A stretch of 64,000 nt of DNA from Clostridium sp. BJN0001 (GTDB lineage Bacteria; Bacillota; Clostridia; Clostridiales; Clostridiaceae). Location of the stretch: contig NZ_CP094971.1 of assembly GCF_022869825.1 (NCBI RefSeq), positions 1,055,501 to 1,119,500 of the forward strand, in the 5' to 3' direction. Positions 36,290 through 45,541 of this stretch are shown here, in pieces (the stretch's first letter is position 1; each line of letters begins with the position of its first letter). The notes beneath the pieces were generated by a model. It searched no databases and was not told where the DNA came from. It was given only the letters and a program-made list of their open reading frames with translations. Made by a program: the position numbers and the translations under genes.

Positions 36290-37351
36290 ATGGCTAAAGT
36301 AGTAGCACCCCTTAAAGTGAGTGAATTAAAAGAAGGGATGCTTATAGTAAAAGATATAGTGACAGATGGAGATGTATTAGTAAAGCAAAACGTAAATGTT
36401 ACAAATGCTGTAATTAAAAAGATAAAGGATTATTTATATTTTGGGGATGTATTTGTTCAGTGTGAATTAGATGATATTAATGATTCAAAGAAAAAGAAAG
36501 AAGCAGAATTTGGACTCGTAGAAAAGACTTTTAATGAGTTTTCTGATAATTTAAAAGACTTTTTTTCGACTTTTTCAAAATCGCATGATAAAACTATTAC
36601 AGAAGTTAGAGAAATGGTCCAAAATGTTAAAGCACAACTAGGCTCGGATAGTTTTGTAATACGTAATATTATATTAAATGGAAGCGGAGAAGATTGTATA
36701 TTTAAGCATACTGTTGATGTAGCAGCTTTAAGTTCTCTTCTTGGAAAATGGCTTCATTTTAGTAAAACAGAACTTAATCTTTTAACTTATGCTGCGATTT
36801 TTCATGATTGTGGAAAGTATAAAATAGATCCTAAAATTTTAAATAAAAAAGAAGAACTTACAGAAAAAGAATTCGATATAATTAAACAGCATCCTGTTCT
36901 AAGCTATAATTTGGTAAAAGAAATTAAATTCTTGGACAAGTCTGTAAGTTTAGGCGTAATAATGCATCATGAAAGAGAAGATGGATCTGGATATCCTTTT
37001 GGATTAAAGGGAGAAAAAATACATAAATTTGCAAAAGTGATTGCTATTGCAGATGTATTTGATGCTATTAATTCAAATAGGGGATATAAAAATAAAGAAC
37101 TTCCATTCCAGGCACTTCAAACAATAAAAGATGAAAGCCTTGGTAAACTTCAATACGAATATTGTAATGTATTTTTACAACATATAATAGATTTCTATTT
37201 AGGTGAAAAAGTCATTTTAAATACTGGTGAAGAGGCAAAAATTTTACAGATGAATATAAATGAACTTGACAGACCTCTTGTATTTAAGAATGGTGAGTTT
37301 TTAGACCTTACAAAAGATAGAAAGTATTTTATTAAAAAATTGTTAAAATAA
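36290..37351 (+). CDS. HD-GYP domain protein (cyclic-di-GMP phosphodiesterase-like)
   Basis: 353 aa, cytoplasmic. An N-terminal region of about 130 residues (DUF3391-like start: VSELKEGMLIVKDIVTDGDVLV, then a possible helical linker) precedes the HD-GYP domain. Metal and signature residues are present: His140 (KHTVDVAAL), HDCGK (172-176), HPVLSY, VIMHHEREDGSGYPFGLKG (the GYP motif) and the late Asp in IAIADVFDA. It probably degrades cyclic-di-GMP, balancing the cyclase at 11.8 kb. GAAAGGTGG precedes the ATG. It is monocistronic. Confidence 0.87.
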   Translation: MAKVVAPLKVSELKEGMLIVKDIVTDGDVLVKQNVNVTNAVIKKIKDYLYFGDVFVQCELDDINDSKKKKEAEFGLVEKTFNEFSDNLKDFFSTFSKSHDKTITEVREMVQNVKAQLGSDSFVIRNIILNGSGEDCIFKHTVDVAALSSLLGKWLHFSKTELNLLTYAAIFHDCGKYKIDPKILNKKEELTEKEFDIIKQHPVLSYNLVKEIKFLDKSVSLGVIMHHEREDGSGYPFGLKGEKIHKFAKVIAIADVFDAINSNRGYKNKELPFQALQTIKDESLGKLQYEYCNVFLQHIIDFYLGEKVILNTGEEAKILQMNINELDRPLVFKNGEFLDLTKDRKYFIKKLLK

Positions 37352-37370
37352 TATTTTTAAACATACATAT

Positions 37371-37400
37371 AGAGAATATTTTTAATATTCTCTATTTTTT
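37371..37400 (+). terminator. terminator of the HD-GYP gene
   Basis: A perfect 10-bp stem AGAGAATATT/AATATTCTCT (37371-37380 with 37384-37393) is followed by ATTTTTT. Confidence 0.85.
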
Positions 37401-37521
37401 AATCTAAAATTTAACTATAATAAAATTTTAGATTAATTAAATGAAGTTTTAGTGAATATATTATAATTCACTATAGATAATACATAAGATATTTAGTAAA
37501 TATAAAAAATAGTGATGTACA

Positions 37522-37574
37522 TTGTAAACCAATATACTATTTAAAGTTGACAGCTTATCTATAGAACTTATAAT
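37522..37574 (+). promoter_or_regulatory. bioB promoter with a probable BirA operator
   Basis: TTGACA (37547-37552) and TATAAT (37569-37574) are 16 bases apart. TTGTAAACC (37522-37530), 14 bases of spacer, and the degenerate right half AGTTGACAG (37545-37553) match the BirA site layout (TTGTAAACC-N14/15-GGTTTACAA). The right half covers the -35, so BirA-biotinyl-AMP would block polymerase. Confidence 0.65.
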
Positions 37575-37608
37575 GGAAATATAATAAATATATTTTTAGG
37601 AGGATATT

Positions 37609-38565
37609 ATGAGTAAAATAGATGACTTTAAAGAAAAAGTATTAAAAGGAATATTTCTTAATAAAGAAGAGATATTAAGTCTTCAAAATGAAGACCTTAA
37701 TATTCTTACAGCTAAAGCTAATGAAATTAGAAAACAGTTATGTGGAAATAAGTTTAACTTATGTACTATTATAAATGGTAAAAGCGGAAGATGCAGTGAA
37801 AACTGTAAGTATTGTGCGCAGTCTATACATTTTGATACTCATATAAAAGAATATGATATGCTTGATTCAGAAACAGTTGTTAACAGTGCAGTATCTAACT
37901 TTAATAAAGGAGTTCATAAATTTTCTATAGTAACATCAGGAAGAAAGCTCACAAAAGAAGAAATAGATAAAGTATGTTTTATTTTTAAAGAAATACATAA
38001 AAGATGTCCTATTGAATTATGTGCATCACATGGACTTTTAGAGTATGAAGATTTTAAAAAGCTAAAAGAATCAGGAGTTATAAGATATCATAATAATCTT
38101 GAAACTTCTAGAAAATATTTTAAAAATATATGTACAACACATACATATGATGAAAAAATTCAAACAATAAAAGACGCAAAAAGAGCAGGCCTTGAGGTAT
38201 GCAGTGGTGGAATTATAGGTATGGGAGAGTCTATGGAAGATAGAATAGATATGGCTTTTACACTTAGAAAACTTAATGTAGACAGCATTCCTATAAATAT
38301 ACTAAATCCAATAAAAGGAACTCCTCTTGAAAATGAGAAACGTCTCTCATATGATGAAATTTTAAGAACCATAGCACTATTTAGATTTACAGTACCATCT
38401 GCAGAGATAAGATTAGCAGGTGGACGAGCTCTTCTTAATGATAAAGGATTTAGTGCTATTAAAAGTGGTATTAATGCAGCCATCTCTGGAGACATGCTTA
38501 CTACATCAGGAATAAGTACAGAAGATGATATTAAAATAGTTAAAGAACTTGGCTTTATTATCTAA
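37609..38565 (+). CDS. bioB: biotin synthase
   Basis: Radical SAM enzyme that inserts sulfur into dethiobiotin. 318 aa. The 4Fe-4S ligands are in [13 protein letters not shown] (C-x3-C-x2-C). The auxiliary 2Fe-2S region is visible ([21 protein letters not shown]), as is the late cluster-ligand Arg in [14 protein letters not shown] precedes the ATG. No other biotin-synthesis gene is in the window. The DMT transporter starts 66 bases later without a terminator. Confidence 0.95.
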   Translation: MSKIDDFKEKVLKGIFLNKEEILSLQNEDLNILTAKANEIRKQLCGNKFNLCTIINGKSGRCSENCKYCAQSIHFDTHIKEYDMLDSETVVNSAVSNFNKGVHKFSIVTSGRKLTKEEIDKVCFIFKEIHKRCPIELCASHGLLEYEDFKKLKESGVIRYHNNLETSRKYFKNICTTHTYDEKIQTIKDAKRAGLEVCSGGIIGMGESMEDRIDMAFTLRKLNVDSIPINILNPIKGTPLENEKRLSYDEILRTIALFRFTVPSAEIRLAGGRALLNDKGFSAIKSGINAAISGDMLTTSGISTEDDIKIVKELGFII

Positions 38566-38631
38566 ATTTTAATTATTATAATGCAGTGATACCCAAAATA
38601 CTCGGAAAACTAAAGAAAGATGGTGTATTTA

Positions 38632-39546
38632 ATGAAACATTTAAAAGGTAATATTATTCTTATTATAACAGCTGTAATATGGGGATTTGCATTTGCATTT
38701 CAAAGTGTTGCAATGGATAAGATAGGACCTTGTACATTTCTTGCTGCAAGAAGTCTTGTTGGAGGAATATTTTTAGTACCATGTGTATATATAATTAATT
38801 TCTTTAATACTGATACTAAGAAAAATGAAAAAAATTTTAATAAAAAAGAACTTATAATAGCAAGTACTATATGTGGAATTATAATTTTTGCTGCAAGTTT
38901 AGTTCAGCAGGTTGGAATAATCTATACAAGCGTTGGAAAATCTGGCTTTATTACAGCACTATATATCGTAATTGTACCGATTCTTGGTATTGCATTAAAG
39001 AAGAAGGCAGGATTAAAGGTATGGTTTAGTGTGCTTTTATCAGGAATTGGATTGTATTTTTTATGTATTAATGAGAGCTTTTCAATTAATATAGGGGATA
39101 TTCTTACTCTTATTTGTGCATTCCTTTTTTCGATAGATATACTTGTAGTAGATTATTTTTCTAAAAGAGTTAATGGAGTAAAAATGTCATGTATTCAATT
39201 TTTGGTATGTGGATTTATTTCATTAGTTGTAGCTTTTATTTTTGAAAAACCAGAGATTTCGCAATTAATTCAGGCAGTAATACCTATTCTTTATGCTGGA
39301 GTATTGTCAAGTGGGGTTGGATATACATTCCAAATAATTGCACAGAAGGATACTTCTCCTGTAGTAGCATCTTTAATTATGAGTCTTGAATCTGTTTTTT
39401 CAGTAATAGGTGGTTTTTTGATATTAGGAGAGACACTTACGGAAAAAGAAATAACAGGATGCATATTAATGTTTTCAGCAATAATTTTATCACAGATTCC
39501 AGATATAAAATTAAAAGTAATAAGTAAAAATAAAAAGCTTTCATAG
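38632..39546 (+). CDS. EamA/DMT-family transporter
   Basis: About 304-aa membrane protein with ten helices from two EamA repeats. It opens MKHLKGNIILIITAVIWGFAFAFQSVAMDKIGP, and GPCTFLAARSLVGG and KSGFITALYIVIVPILG are typical of the family. The substrate is unknown. Two start codons are possible: the ATG at 38620 and the ATG at 38632. The latter is chosen because GGTG at 38622-38625 sits 6 bases upstream. It probably shares the bioB transcript, so export or uptake of a biotin-related compound is conceivable but unproven. Confidence 0.83.
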   Translation: MKHLKGNIILIITAVIWGFAFAFQSVAMDKIGPCTFLAARSLVGGIFLVPCVYIINFFNTDTKKNEKNFNKKELIIASTICGIIIFAASLVQQVGIIYTSVGKSGFITALYIVIVPILGIALKKKAGLKVWFSVLLSGIGLYFLCINESFSINIGDILTLICAFLFSIDILVVDYFSKRVNGVKMSCIQFLVCGFISLVVAFIFEKPEISQLIQAVIPILYAGVLSSGVGYTFQIIAQKDTSPVVASLIMSLESVFSVIGGFLILGETLTEKEITGCILMFSAIILSQIPDIKLKVISKNKKLS

Positions 39547-39578
39547 GAAAATTTATTTTCCCTATGAAAGCTTTTTTA
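39534..39578. terminator. bidirectional terminator between the DMT transporter and the DUF1002 gene
   Basis: AAAGCTTTCATAGG pairs with CCTATGAAAGCTTT, ending in T6 on the plus strand. The stem contains the stop codon of the transporter gene. Confidence 0.85.
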
Positions 39579-39585
39579 ATTAATT

Positions 39586-40476
39586 CTAATTTTGAAAAAA
39601 TCCTGATACTGATGAGAAAAAGTCTGAAAGCATCTGAGCTATTTTAGCAAAAAATCCACGAGCTTCTTTTGAGTTTAATTTGTCTTTTAATTGATTTGAA
39701 ATATCACTAAGCTGATCTTTTATATCATCATAATTAATATTAAGGTCATTTATTTTTGACATAAGCTCTTTTATTTTTTGAATATCATCATCAGATAATT
39801 TATCTTTATAATCTTTAGTTACATCGTTAAGTATTTTATTCATATCAGCATCAGTTTCTGGCTTTTTCTTAACGACTTCCTTTTTTGCATCATTTATTAA
39901 ATTTGTAGCATCATTAGCACCTATTTTATCACTAAGGTCTCCTGTAACTACTATTTCTTCATTAGCAGCTTCTTTTTTATCTTCATCTATCTTTTGACCA
40001 CCGTCAGAACTTTCAAAACCTTTTAAAATACCTGTTAAAGCAGCGGTTCCTGAAACTTCAAAAGGTGATGCGGCTGTTACGTTTGCATTCTCTATACCTG
40101 CTGTTACGAGGGCGTTTTTTATCATTCCATCTGTTACCCATGTTAAATTATTAGTTTTTATATTAAGTCCACCACTTTGAGTTGGCTCAACATATGAACA
40201 TGATATAGATCTATTCCCAAGCTGTTCTACAGTAGCAACTTGTCCAAGATATTTTTTTTCTTCTTTAGATGTAACTTCCTGAATTTGTGCAGTCTCTTTT
40301 GTAACGCCAAAATAATCAAGCATCTGACTTTTTTGAGAATCAGATAAATCAGCTCCTAGAGTTACGGATTTATATGAATCTGCATAAACTATCGTATTAG
40401 GTATACTTAAAATACATAATGCCGATAATAATGAAGAAACAAATATTTTCATAAATTTATTTTTTTTAGTCATCAT
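39586..40476 (-). CDS. DUF1002 secreted protein
   Basis: 296 aa with a signal peptide (about 1-32, ending VYADSYKSV). The DUF1002 region (about 33-160: VTLGADLSDSQKSQMLDYFGV...) is the same family as B. subtilis YpuA. The C-terminal half is helical and charged (DADMNKILNDVTKDYKDKL...), ending in a hydrophobic-aromatic tail. Function unknown; exported. The first of two adjacent ATGs is chosen from the AAGGAGAG position. It is transcribed toward the DMT gene and ends at a shared terminator. Confidence 0.88.
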   Translation of the reverse strand: MMTKKNKFMKIFVSSLLSALCILSIPNTIVYADSYKSVTLGADLSDSQKSQMLDYFGVTKETAQIQEVTSKEEKKYLGQVATVEQLGNRSISCSYVEPTQSGGLNIKTNNLTWVTDGMIKNALVTAGIENANVTAASPFEVSGTAALTGILKGFESSDGGQKIDEDKKEAANEEIVVTGDLSDKIGANDATNLINDAKKEVVKKKPETDADMNKILNDVTKDYKDKLSDDDIQKIKELMSKINDLNINYDDIKDQLSDISNQLKDKLNSKEARGFFAKIAQMLSDFFSSVSGFFQN

Positions 40477-40704
40477 TATTTTTATCTCTCCTTTGTATAA
40501 TAAATCAATATGATTATATCATAAATAAAAAATTAAAATATTACTATTATATTACAAAAATCTTAAATGTAAGTATTTATTAAAGACTATCATTTTAATA
40601 CTATTTTTGATAAAATATAAAAATGGGTAATATTTAATATTTTTTAGTAAAAATATGTTAATATTTTTATATACTATAATATAAAAGAATATGGAGATGG
40701 ATTT

Positions 40705-42036
40705 ATGAATAATTGGATACAAAGTAGAATATTTTATCATATTTTTCCTTTAGGATTTTGTGGAGTATTAAAAAAAGGAGAAAATTTTAAAAAGGAAAAT
40801 AGATTAATAAAAATTGAAAATATAATTCCAAAACTTAAAGAATTAAATATAAATGCTATATATTTTTCTCCAGTATTTGAATCAACTTATCATGGTTACG
40901 ATACTACTGACTATAGAAAAATTGATAAAAGACTTGGGAGTAATGAGGATTTTAAAATATTATGTAAAAAACTTCATGAAAATGATATAAAGATAGTTCT
41001 TGATGGAGTTTTTAATCATGTTGGGAGAGACTTTTTTGCTTTTAAGGATGTTTTAGAAAATAGAGAAAAATCTAGATATGTAAATTATTTTGCAAATCTT
41101 AATTTTAATTCTAATACTCCGATGAATGATGGATTGTATTATGAGGGTTGGAATGGATGTCATGATTTAGTAAAACTAAATCTATGGAATGATGATGTAG
41201 TAAATTATCTTTTAGAATCTGTGGGATATTGGATTGATGAATTTGATATTGATGGTTTAAGACTTGATGCGGCAGATCAAATAGAACTTAATTTCTTTAA
41301 AAAATTAAGAGAATATACAAATAAGAAAAAAGAAAATTTTTGGCTTATGGGAGAAATTATTCATGGTGACTATAACAGATGGGCAAATAGTGAGCTTTTA
41401 GATTCTGTTACAAATTATGAATGTTATAAAGGAATATATTCAAGCCATAATACCAAAAACTATTTTGAAATAGCATACTCTTTAAATAGGCAGTTCGGTG
41501 ATTATGGTATTTATAAAAATTTATGCCTTTATAATTTTGTAGATAATCACGATGTTAATAGGCTTGCAAGTACTATTACAAATCCAATGTATATATATAA
41601 TGTATATACAATTCTATTTACTATGCCAGGGATTCCATCAATATACTATGGAAGTGAGTATGGTATAAAAGGAGTAAAGAAAAATGGCAGCGATGATGAT
41701 TTAAGACCAGAAATTGATTATAATAATATTCAAGAACCTGATATTAAATTATACAATTTAATAAAAAAGCTTTCTAAGATAAGGCTTAATAGTAAAGCAC
41801 TTAAATATGGCTCATATAGACAGATTATGATAAAAAATGAACAATATGTTTTTCTAAGAGAATATAAAGATGAAAAAGTGTATGTTCTTCTAAATCTTTC
41901 AGATAAAGATACAGATGTTGAATTTAATTTAGAAAATTCTAAATGTTACGATTTACTAAATGAAAATTCTACAGAGTACTCTGGTGGTCATGTAAAGATT
42001 TGTGTTAAAGCTTTTTCAGCGAAAATATTAAAATAA
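40705..42036 (+). CDS. alpha-amylase family protein (GH13), cytoplasmic
   Basis: 443 aa with no signal peptide. It starts directly at the barrel (IFYHIFPLGFCG), lacking the N-terminal domain of the enzyme at 270-2162. Catalytic residues: Asp188 (DGLRLDAAD), Glu217 (WLMGEII) and Asp283 (VDNHDVNR). FNHVGRDFFAF is the usual region II. It is expected to hydrolyse short maltodextrins or glycogen-derived chains. The ATG is preceded by ATGGAGATGG. It lies 19 bases upstream of pullulanase, so the two form a starch/glycogen-degradation unit. Confidence 0.88.
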   Translation: MNNWIQSRIFYHIFPLGFCGVLKKGENFKKENRLIKIENIIPKLKELNINAIYFSPVFESTYHGYDTTDYRKIDKRLGSNEDFKILCKKLHENDIKIVLDGVFNHVGRDFFAFKDVLENREKSRYVNYFANLNFNSNTPMNDGLYYEGWNGCHDLVKLNLWNDDVVNYLLESVGYWIDEFDIDGLRLDAADQIELNFFKKLREYTNKKKENFWLMGEIIHGDYNRWANSELLDSVTNYECYKGIYSSHNTKNYFEIAYSLNRQFGDYGIYKNLCLYNFVDNHDVNRLASTITNPMYIYNVYTILFTMPGIPSIYYGSEYGIKGVKKNGSDDDLRPEIDYNNIQEPDIKLYNLIKKLSKIRLNSKALKYGSYRQIMIKNEQYVFLREYKDEKVYVLLNLSDKDTDVEFNLENSKCYDLLNENSTEYSGGHVKICVKAFSAKILK

Positions 42037-42055
42037 ATTATAAGGGGATTAACTG

Positions 42056-44023
42056 ATGGATTTATATCAAAATTATGAAAATTATACTGGATTACTTGGA
42101 GCATTATATCAAAAAGAGAAAACAAAATTTGTTGTTTGGGCACCAAAAGCTTTAAGTGTAAGGCTTGCCTTATATGGAAAGGATGAAAAAAATGTAAATG
42201 ATCCAAAAATTATCAAGAATATGAATAAAGGTAGTGAAGGAACTTTTTATTTAGAAGTTGACGGTAATTTAAATGGAGAGTTTTATAATTATTTAATAAA
42301 AAATAATAAAGAAGAGGTAATGGTTACTGATCCATATGCAAAAGCTGTTGGAGTTAATGGTAACTATGGAATGGTTGTAGATTTATCTAAAACAAATCCT
42401 GATGAATTTTTAAATGATAAAAAGCCAGAATATATATCACCTGTTTCGTCAATTATTTATGAAGTTCATATAAGAGACTTCTCTATAAATAAGAATTCTG
42501 GAATAAGTGATAAAAATAGAGGAAAATATTTAGCTTTTACTGAGAAAAATACGTCTATTCCAGGAAAGTCTACACCTACATGTATAAATCATTTAAAAAA
42601 ACTTGGAATAACACATGTGCATCTTCTTCCATGCTTTGATTATCAGACTGTAGATGAATCAAAACTAGATCAGAAAGAGTACAACTGGGGATATGATCCC
42701 CAGAACTATTTTGTACCAGAAGGATCATATTCATCAAATCCTTATAAAGGAGAAGTTAGAATAAAAGAATTTAAAGAAATGGTAATGGCACTTCATGAAG
42801 AAGGAATAAGAGTAGTAATGGATATGGTATATAACCATACTTATAAATATATTGATTCAAATTTAAATTGTGCTGTTCCTGACTATTATTATAGAAAGAA
42901 AGAAAATGGTGAATTTTCAAGCGGATCTGGGTGTGGTAATGAAATAGCATCAGAACGTTTTATGGTAAGAAAACTAATCGTTGATTCTGTGAAATACTGG
43001 GCAAAAGAATATCATATTGATGGTTTTAGATTTGATCTTATGGGAGTTACTGATATAGATACAATGAAAGAAATAAGAACTGAACTTGATAAGATGGATA
43101 AATCTTTAATAATGTATGGAGAAGGATGGACAGGTGGAAGTACAGTCCTTCCAAGAAATCTACAAGCACTTAAGGAAAATGTACCAAAATTTGATAAACT
43201 TCAGATAGCAGCTTTTAGTGATGATACAAGAGATTCAATAAAAGGTCATGTATTTAAAGCTGAAGAATGTGGCTATGTAAATGGCAAAAAAAATATGGAT
43301 GATAATATAAAAGCATGTGTTGTAGCATTTACAGATCAGAAGGAAATAAACTACAATAATGCAATATATACAGATATACCATGGGCAAATGAACCATATC
43401 AATGTGTAAATTATACATCTGCGCATGATAATTATACACTTTGGGATAAATTAACCATTACAGCTGCAGATTCATCATTTGAAGAAAGAAAAAATATGAA
43501 TAAACTTTCTGCGGCTATTGTTCTTACATCTCAAGGAATTCCATTTTTCCAAGCAGGAGAGGAATTCTTAAGAACAAAAATAAACTCAGATGGAAGTATC
43601 AATCATAACAGTTATAATTCAAGTGATGATGTTAATAATTTAGACTGGATAAGAGCATATGAATACAAAGATGTCGTTTCTTATTATGAAGGTCTTATTA
43701 ATCTTAGAAAAAAATATAGAGCATTTAGGCTAGATACTGCTTTAGAAATCTCTAAAGATATAGTATTTTTAAGACAAGGTGAAGATTATTATGAAGATGA
43801 TGTTGTAGCCTATAAAATAAAAGATTCAAGTGGAAATAATGAGTGGAATGATATAGTAGTAATATTTAATCCAAATAACTCTGAAGCTTTTGTAGATCTT
43901 AAAGAATATGGATGGTCAGTATTAGTAGATAAAAAGTGCGCAGCAGCGGATGAGATATATAGCATAGATGAGGATAGTATAACAGTTTCGGCAAAATCAG
44001 CTCATGTTCTTATAAAAAAATAG
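42056..44023 (+). CDS. pulA: type I pullulanase
   Basis: Debranching enzyme that cuts alpha-1,6 bonds. 655 aa, without a signal peptide, so intracellular. An N-terminal CBM48 domain (about 10-105, TKFVVWAPKALSVRLALYG) is followed by the GH13_14 barrel. The type I signature YNWGYDPQNYFVPEGSYSSNP is seen. Catalytic residues: Asp327 (GFRFDLMG), Glu356 (YGEGWTGG) and Asp458 (SAHDNYTLWD). Middle gene of the amylase-pulA-GalT-like operon. Confidence 0.95.
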   Translation: MDLYQNYENYTGLLGALYQKEKTKFVVWAPKALSVRLALYGKDEKNVNDPKIIKNMNKGSEGTFYLEVDGNLNGEFYNYLIKNNKEEVMVTDPYAKAVGVNGNYGMVVDLSKTNPDEFLNDKKPEYISPVSSIIYEVHIRDFSINKNSGISDKNRGKYLAFTEKNTSIPGKSTPTCINHLKKLGITHVHLLPCFDYQTVDESKLDQKEYNWGYDPQNYFVPEGSYSSNPYKGEVRIKEFKEMVMALHEEGIRVVMDMVYNHTYKYIDSNLNCAVPDYYYRKKENGEFSSGSGCGNEIASERFMVRKLIVDSVKYWAKEYHIDGFRFDLMGVTDIDTMKEIRTELDKMDKSLIMYGEGWTGGSTVLPRNLQALKENVPKFDKLQIAAFSDDTRDSIKGHVFKAEECGYVNGKKNMDDNIKACVVAFTDQKEINYNNAIYTDIPWANEPYQCVNYTSAHDNYTLWDKLTITAADSSFEERKNMNKLSAAIVLTSQGIPFFQAGEEFLRTKINSDGSINHNSYNSSDDVNNLDWIRAYEYKDVVSYYEGLINLRKKYRAFRLDTALEISKDIVFLRQGEDYYEDDVVAYKIKDSSGNNEWNDIVVIFNPNNSEAFVDLKEYGWSVLVDKKCAAADEIYSIDEDSITVSAKSAHVLIKK

Positions 44024-44047
44024 AAAGAAAAGATTGAGGGGAAGAAT

Positions 44048-44815
44048 ATGAAAACAGATAAATATCTTTTATTTTTAAGTAATATTGGGAAAAATAAGCC
44101 TAATACATTTATAAAGAAAGATGATGAGTGTCCATTTTGCCATAGAGAAAAATTAACCGATATAATTGAAGAAGAAGGTCCGTATCTGTTTCTTAAAAAT
44201 AAATATCCAACTCTTAAAGATACAGATCAGTTTGTACTTGTTGAAACTTATGAATGTGGCTTTAACATGAATGAATATAGTGATACGTATTTAGAAGAAT
44301 TATTTTCTTTTGGAATAAAATACTGGTTTAAATTAGAAAAATCAAATAAATATAGGTCTGTAATTTTTTATAAAAATTATGGACCTCAATCTGGAGGGAG
44401 TATTAAACATGCTCATATGCAGATAGTTGGACTTAAAAATATGGATTTTTATCAAAATATAGAAAAAGAAAATTTCTCAGGGGTTACTGTTATAGCAAAA
44501 GACGATTTTGAACTTAACATAAGTACATATCCGCTTAGTGGATTTAATGAATTTAATGTTATTATGAATGATAATCTTAAAGATTTAAGTATTTTCTCTA
44601 ATAGCATATTAAAAGTTATTAAATTTATTTTAAATGATTATCTTGTAGTATGTAACAGTTATAATCTGTTCTTTTATCATTATGACAAGAAAGTAATATG
44701 TAAAATAAAACCAAGATTTGTTACATCTCCTCTTTTAATAGGATACTGCATTAATCAAAAACTAGATAATGCAGATAAAATAAGAAATAAACTAAAAGAA
44801 AAATATTTTAAATAA
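44048..44815 (+). CDS. GalT/HIT-like protein (DUF4931 type)
   Basis: 255-aa cytoplasmic protein of the HIT/galactose-1-phosphate uridylyltransferase superfamily. The HxHxQ-type motif is present in GGSIKHAHMQIVGL, where the second His would be the nucleotidyl-accepting residue. An N-terminal CPFCHREKL pair could bind zinc as in GalT. It resembles the DUF4931 group, whose reaction is not known to me. GAGGGGAAG precedes the ATG. Its place directly after amylase and pullulanase suggests a link to sugar-phosphate or nucleotide-sugar metabolism. Confidence 0.7.
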   Translation: MKTDKYLLFLSNIGKNKPNTFIKKDDECPFCHREKLTDIIEEEGPYLFLKNKYPTLKDTDQFVLVETYECGFNMNEYSDTYLEELFSFGIKYWFKLEKSNKYRSVIFYKNYGPQSGGSIKHAHMQIVGLKNMDFYQNIEKENFSGVTVIAKDDFELNISTYPLSGFNEFNVIMNDNLKDLSIFSNSILKVIKFILNDYLVVCNSYNLFFYHYDKKVICKIKPRFVTSPLLIGYCINQKLDNADKIRNKLKEKYFK

Positions 44816-44904
44816 TACCTCAATATGTATCGATACATTTGCAAAAGAAAAAACTGTGTTATATAGTAAATAGAAACATATAAAAATTAATGGGGGAATT
44901 ATTT

Positions 44905-45456
44905 ATGGATCAAATGGAAAATACTATGACACACACAAAAGAACTTGTACTTATGGGGCTTATGATTGCAATTATTTATGTTGCAGGAAGTATAATTAAA
45001 ATACCATCAGTTGGTGGATTTGTTCATATAGGAGACTGCATGGTATTTTTATCAGTAGTGGTACTTGGAAAGAAAAAAGGTGCAGTTGCAAGTGCAATAG
45101 GTATGATGCTTGTTGATTTACTTGGAGGCTATTATTTTTGGGCACCATTTACTTTTGTAATAAAAGGAGTAATGGCATATATTTCAGGACTTTTACTAGA
45201 AGTGATTCCATTAAAAAAGACATATGCTAAATATATAATATCATTTATTGTAGGTGCTATTTTTATGGTTTTTGCTTATTTTTTAGCAGGCATAATTGTC
45301 TCTGGATTTTTAACACAGAAAGCTGGTTTACTTTCAGGAATTATTTTTGCATCTAAAGATATTATAGGAAATATAATACAATCTGGAACAGGAGTTGTTT
45401 TAGCGTTTTTACTTAGCGGTATAATTTTAAAAGCAAAATCATCATATTTTAATTAA
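44905..45456 (+). CDS. ECF transporter S component
   Basis: 183-aa membrane protein with 5-6 helices, the substrate-binding unit of an energy-coupling-factor vitamin/micronutrient importer. Family features: KELVLMGLMIAIIYVAGSIIKIPSVGGFVHIGDCMVFL at the start, and GMMLVDLLGGYYFWAPFTFVIKGVMAYISG. The substrate cannot be read from sequence. No AT module is nearby, so it would share a general one. The frame opens at 44890, but GGGGGAA precedes the ATG at 44905, which is used. Confidence 0.87.
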   Translation: MDQMENTMTHTKELVLMGLMIAIIYVAGSIIKIPSVGGFVHIGDCMVFLSVVVLGKKKGAVASAIGMMLVDLLGGYYFWAPFTFVIKGVMAYISGLLLEVIPLKKTYAKYIISFIVGAIFMVFAYFLAGIIVSGFLTQKAGLLSGIIFASKDIIGNIIQSGTGVVLAFLLSGIILKAKSSYFN

Positions 45457-45541
45457 AAAATTAATAAATTTTAAATTTTAATTTCTTGGTTTTATAAAGA
45501 TGGTATAATAACTATTATGTTAAAATGAGAGGAGTTAAAAT

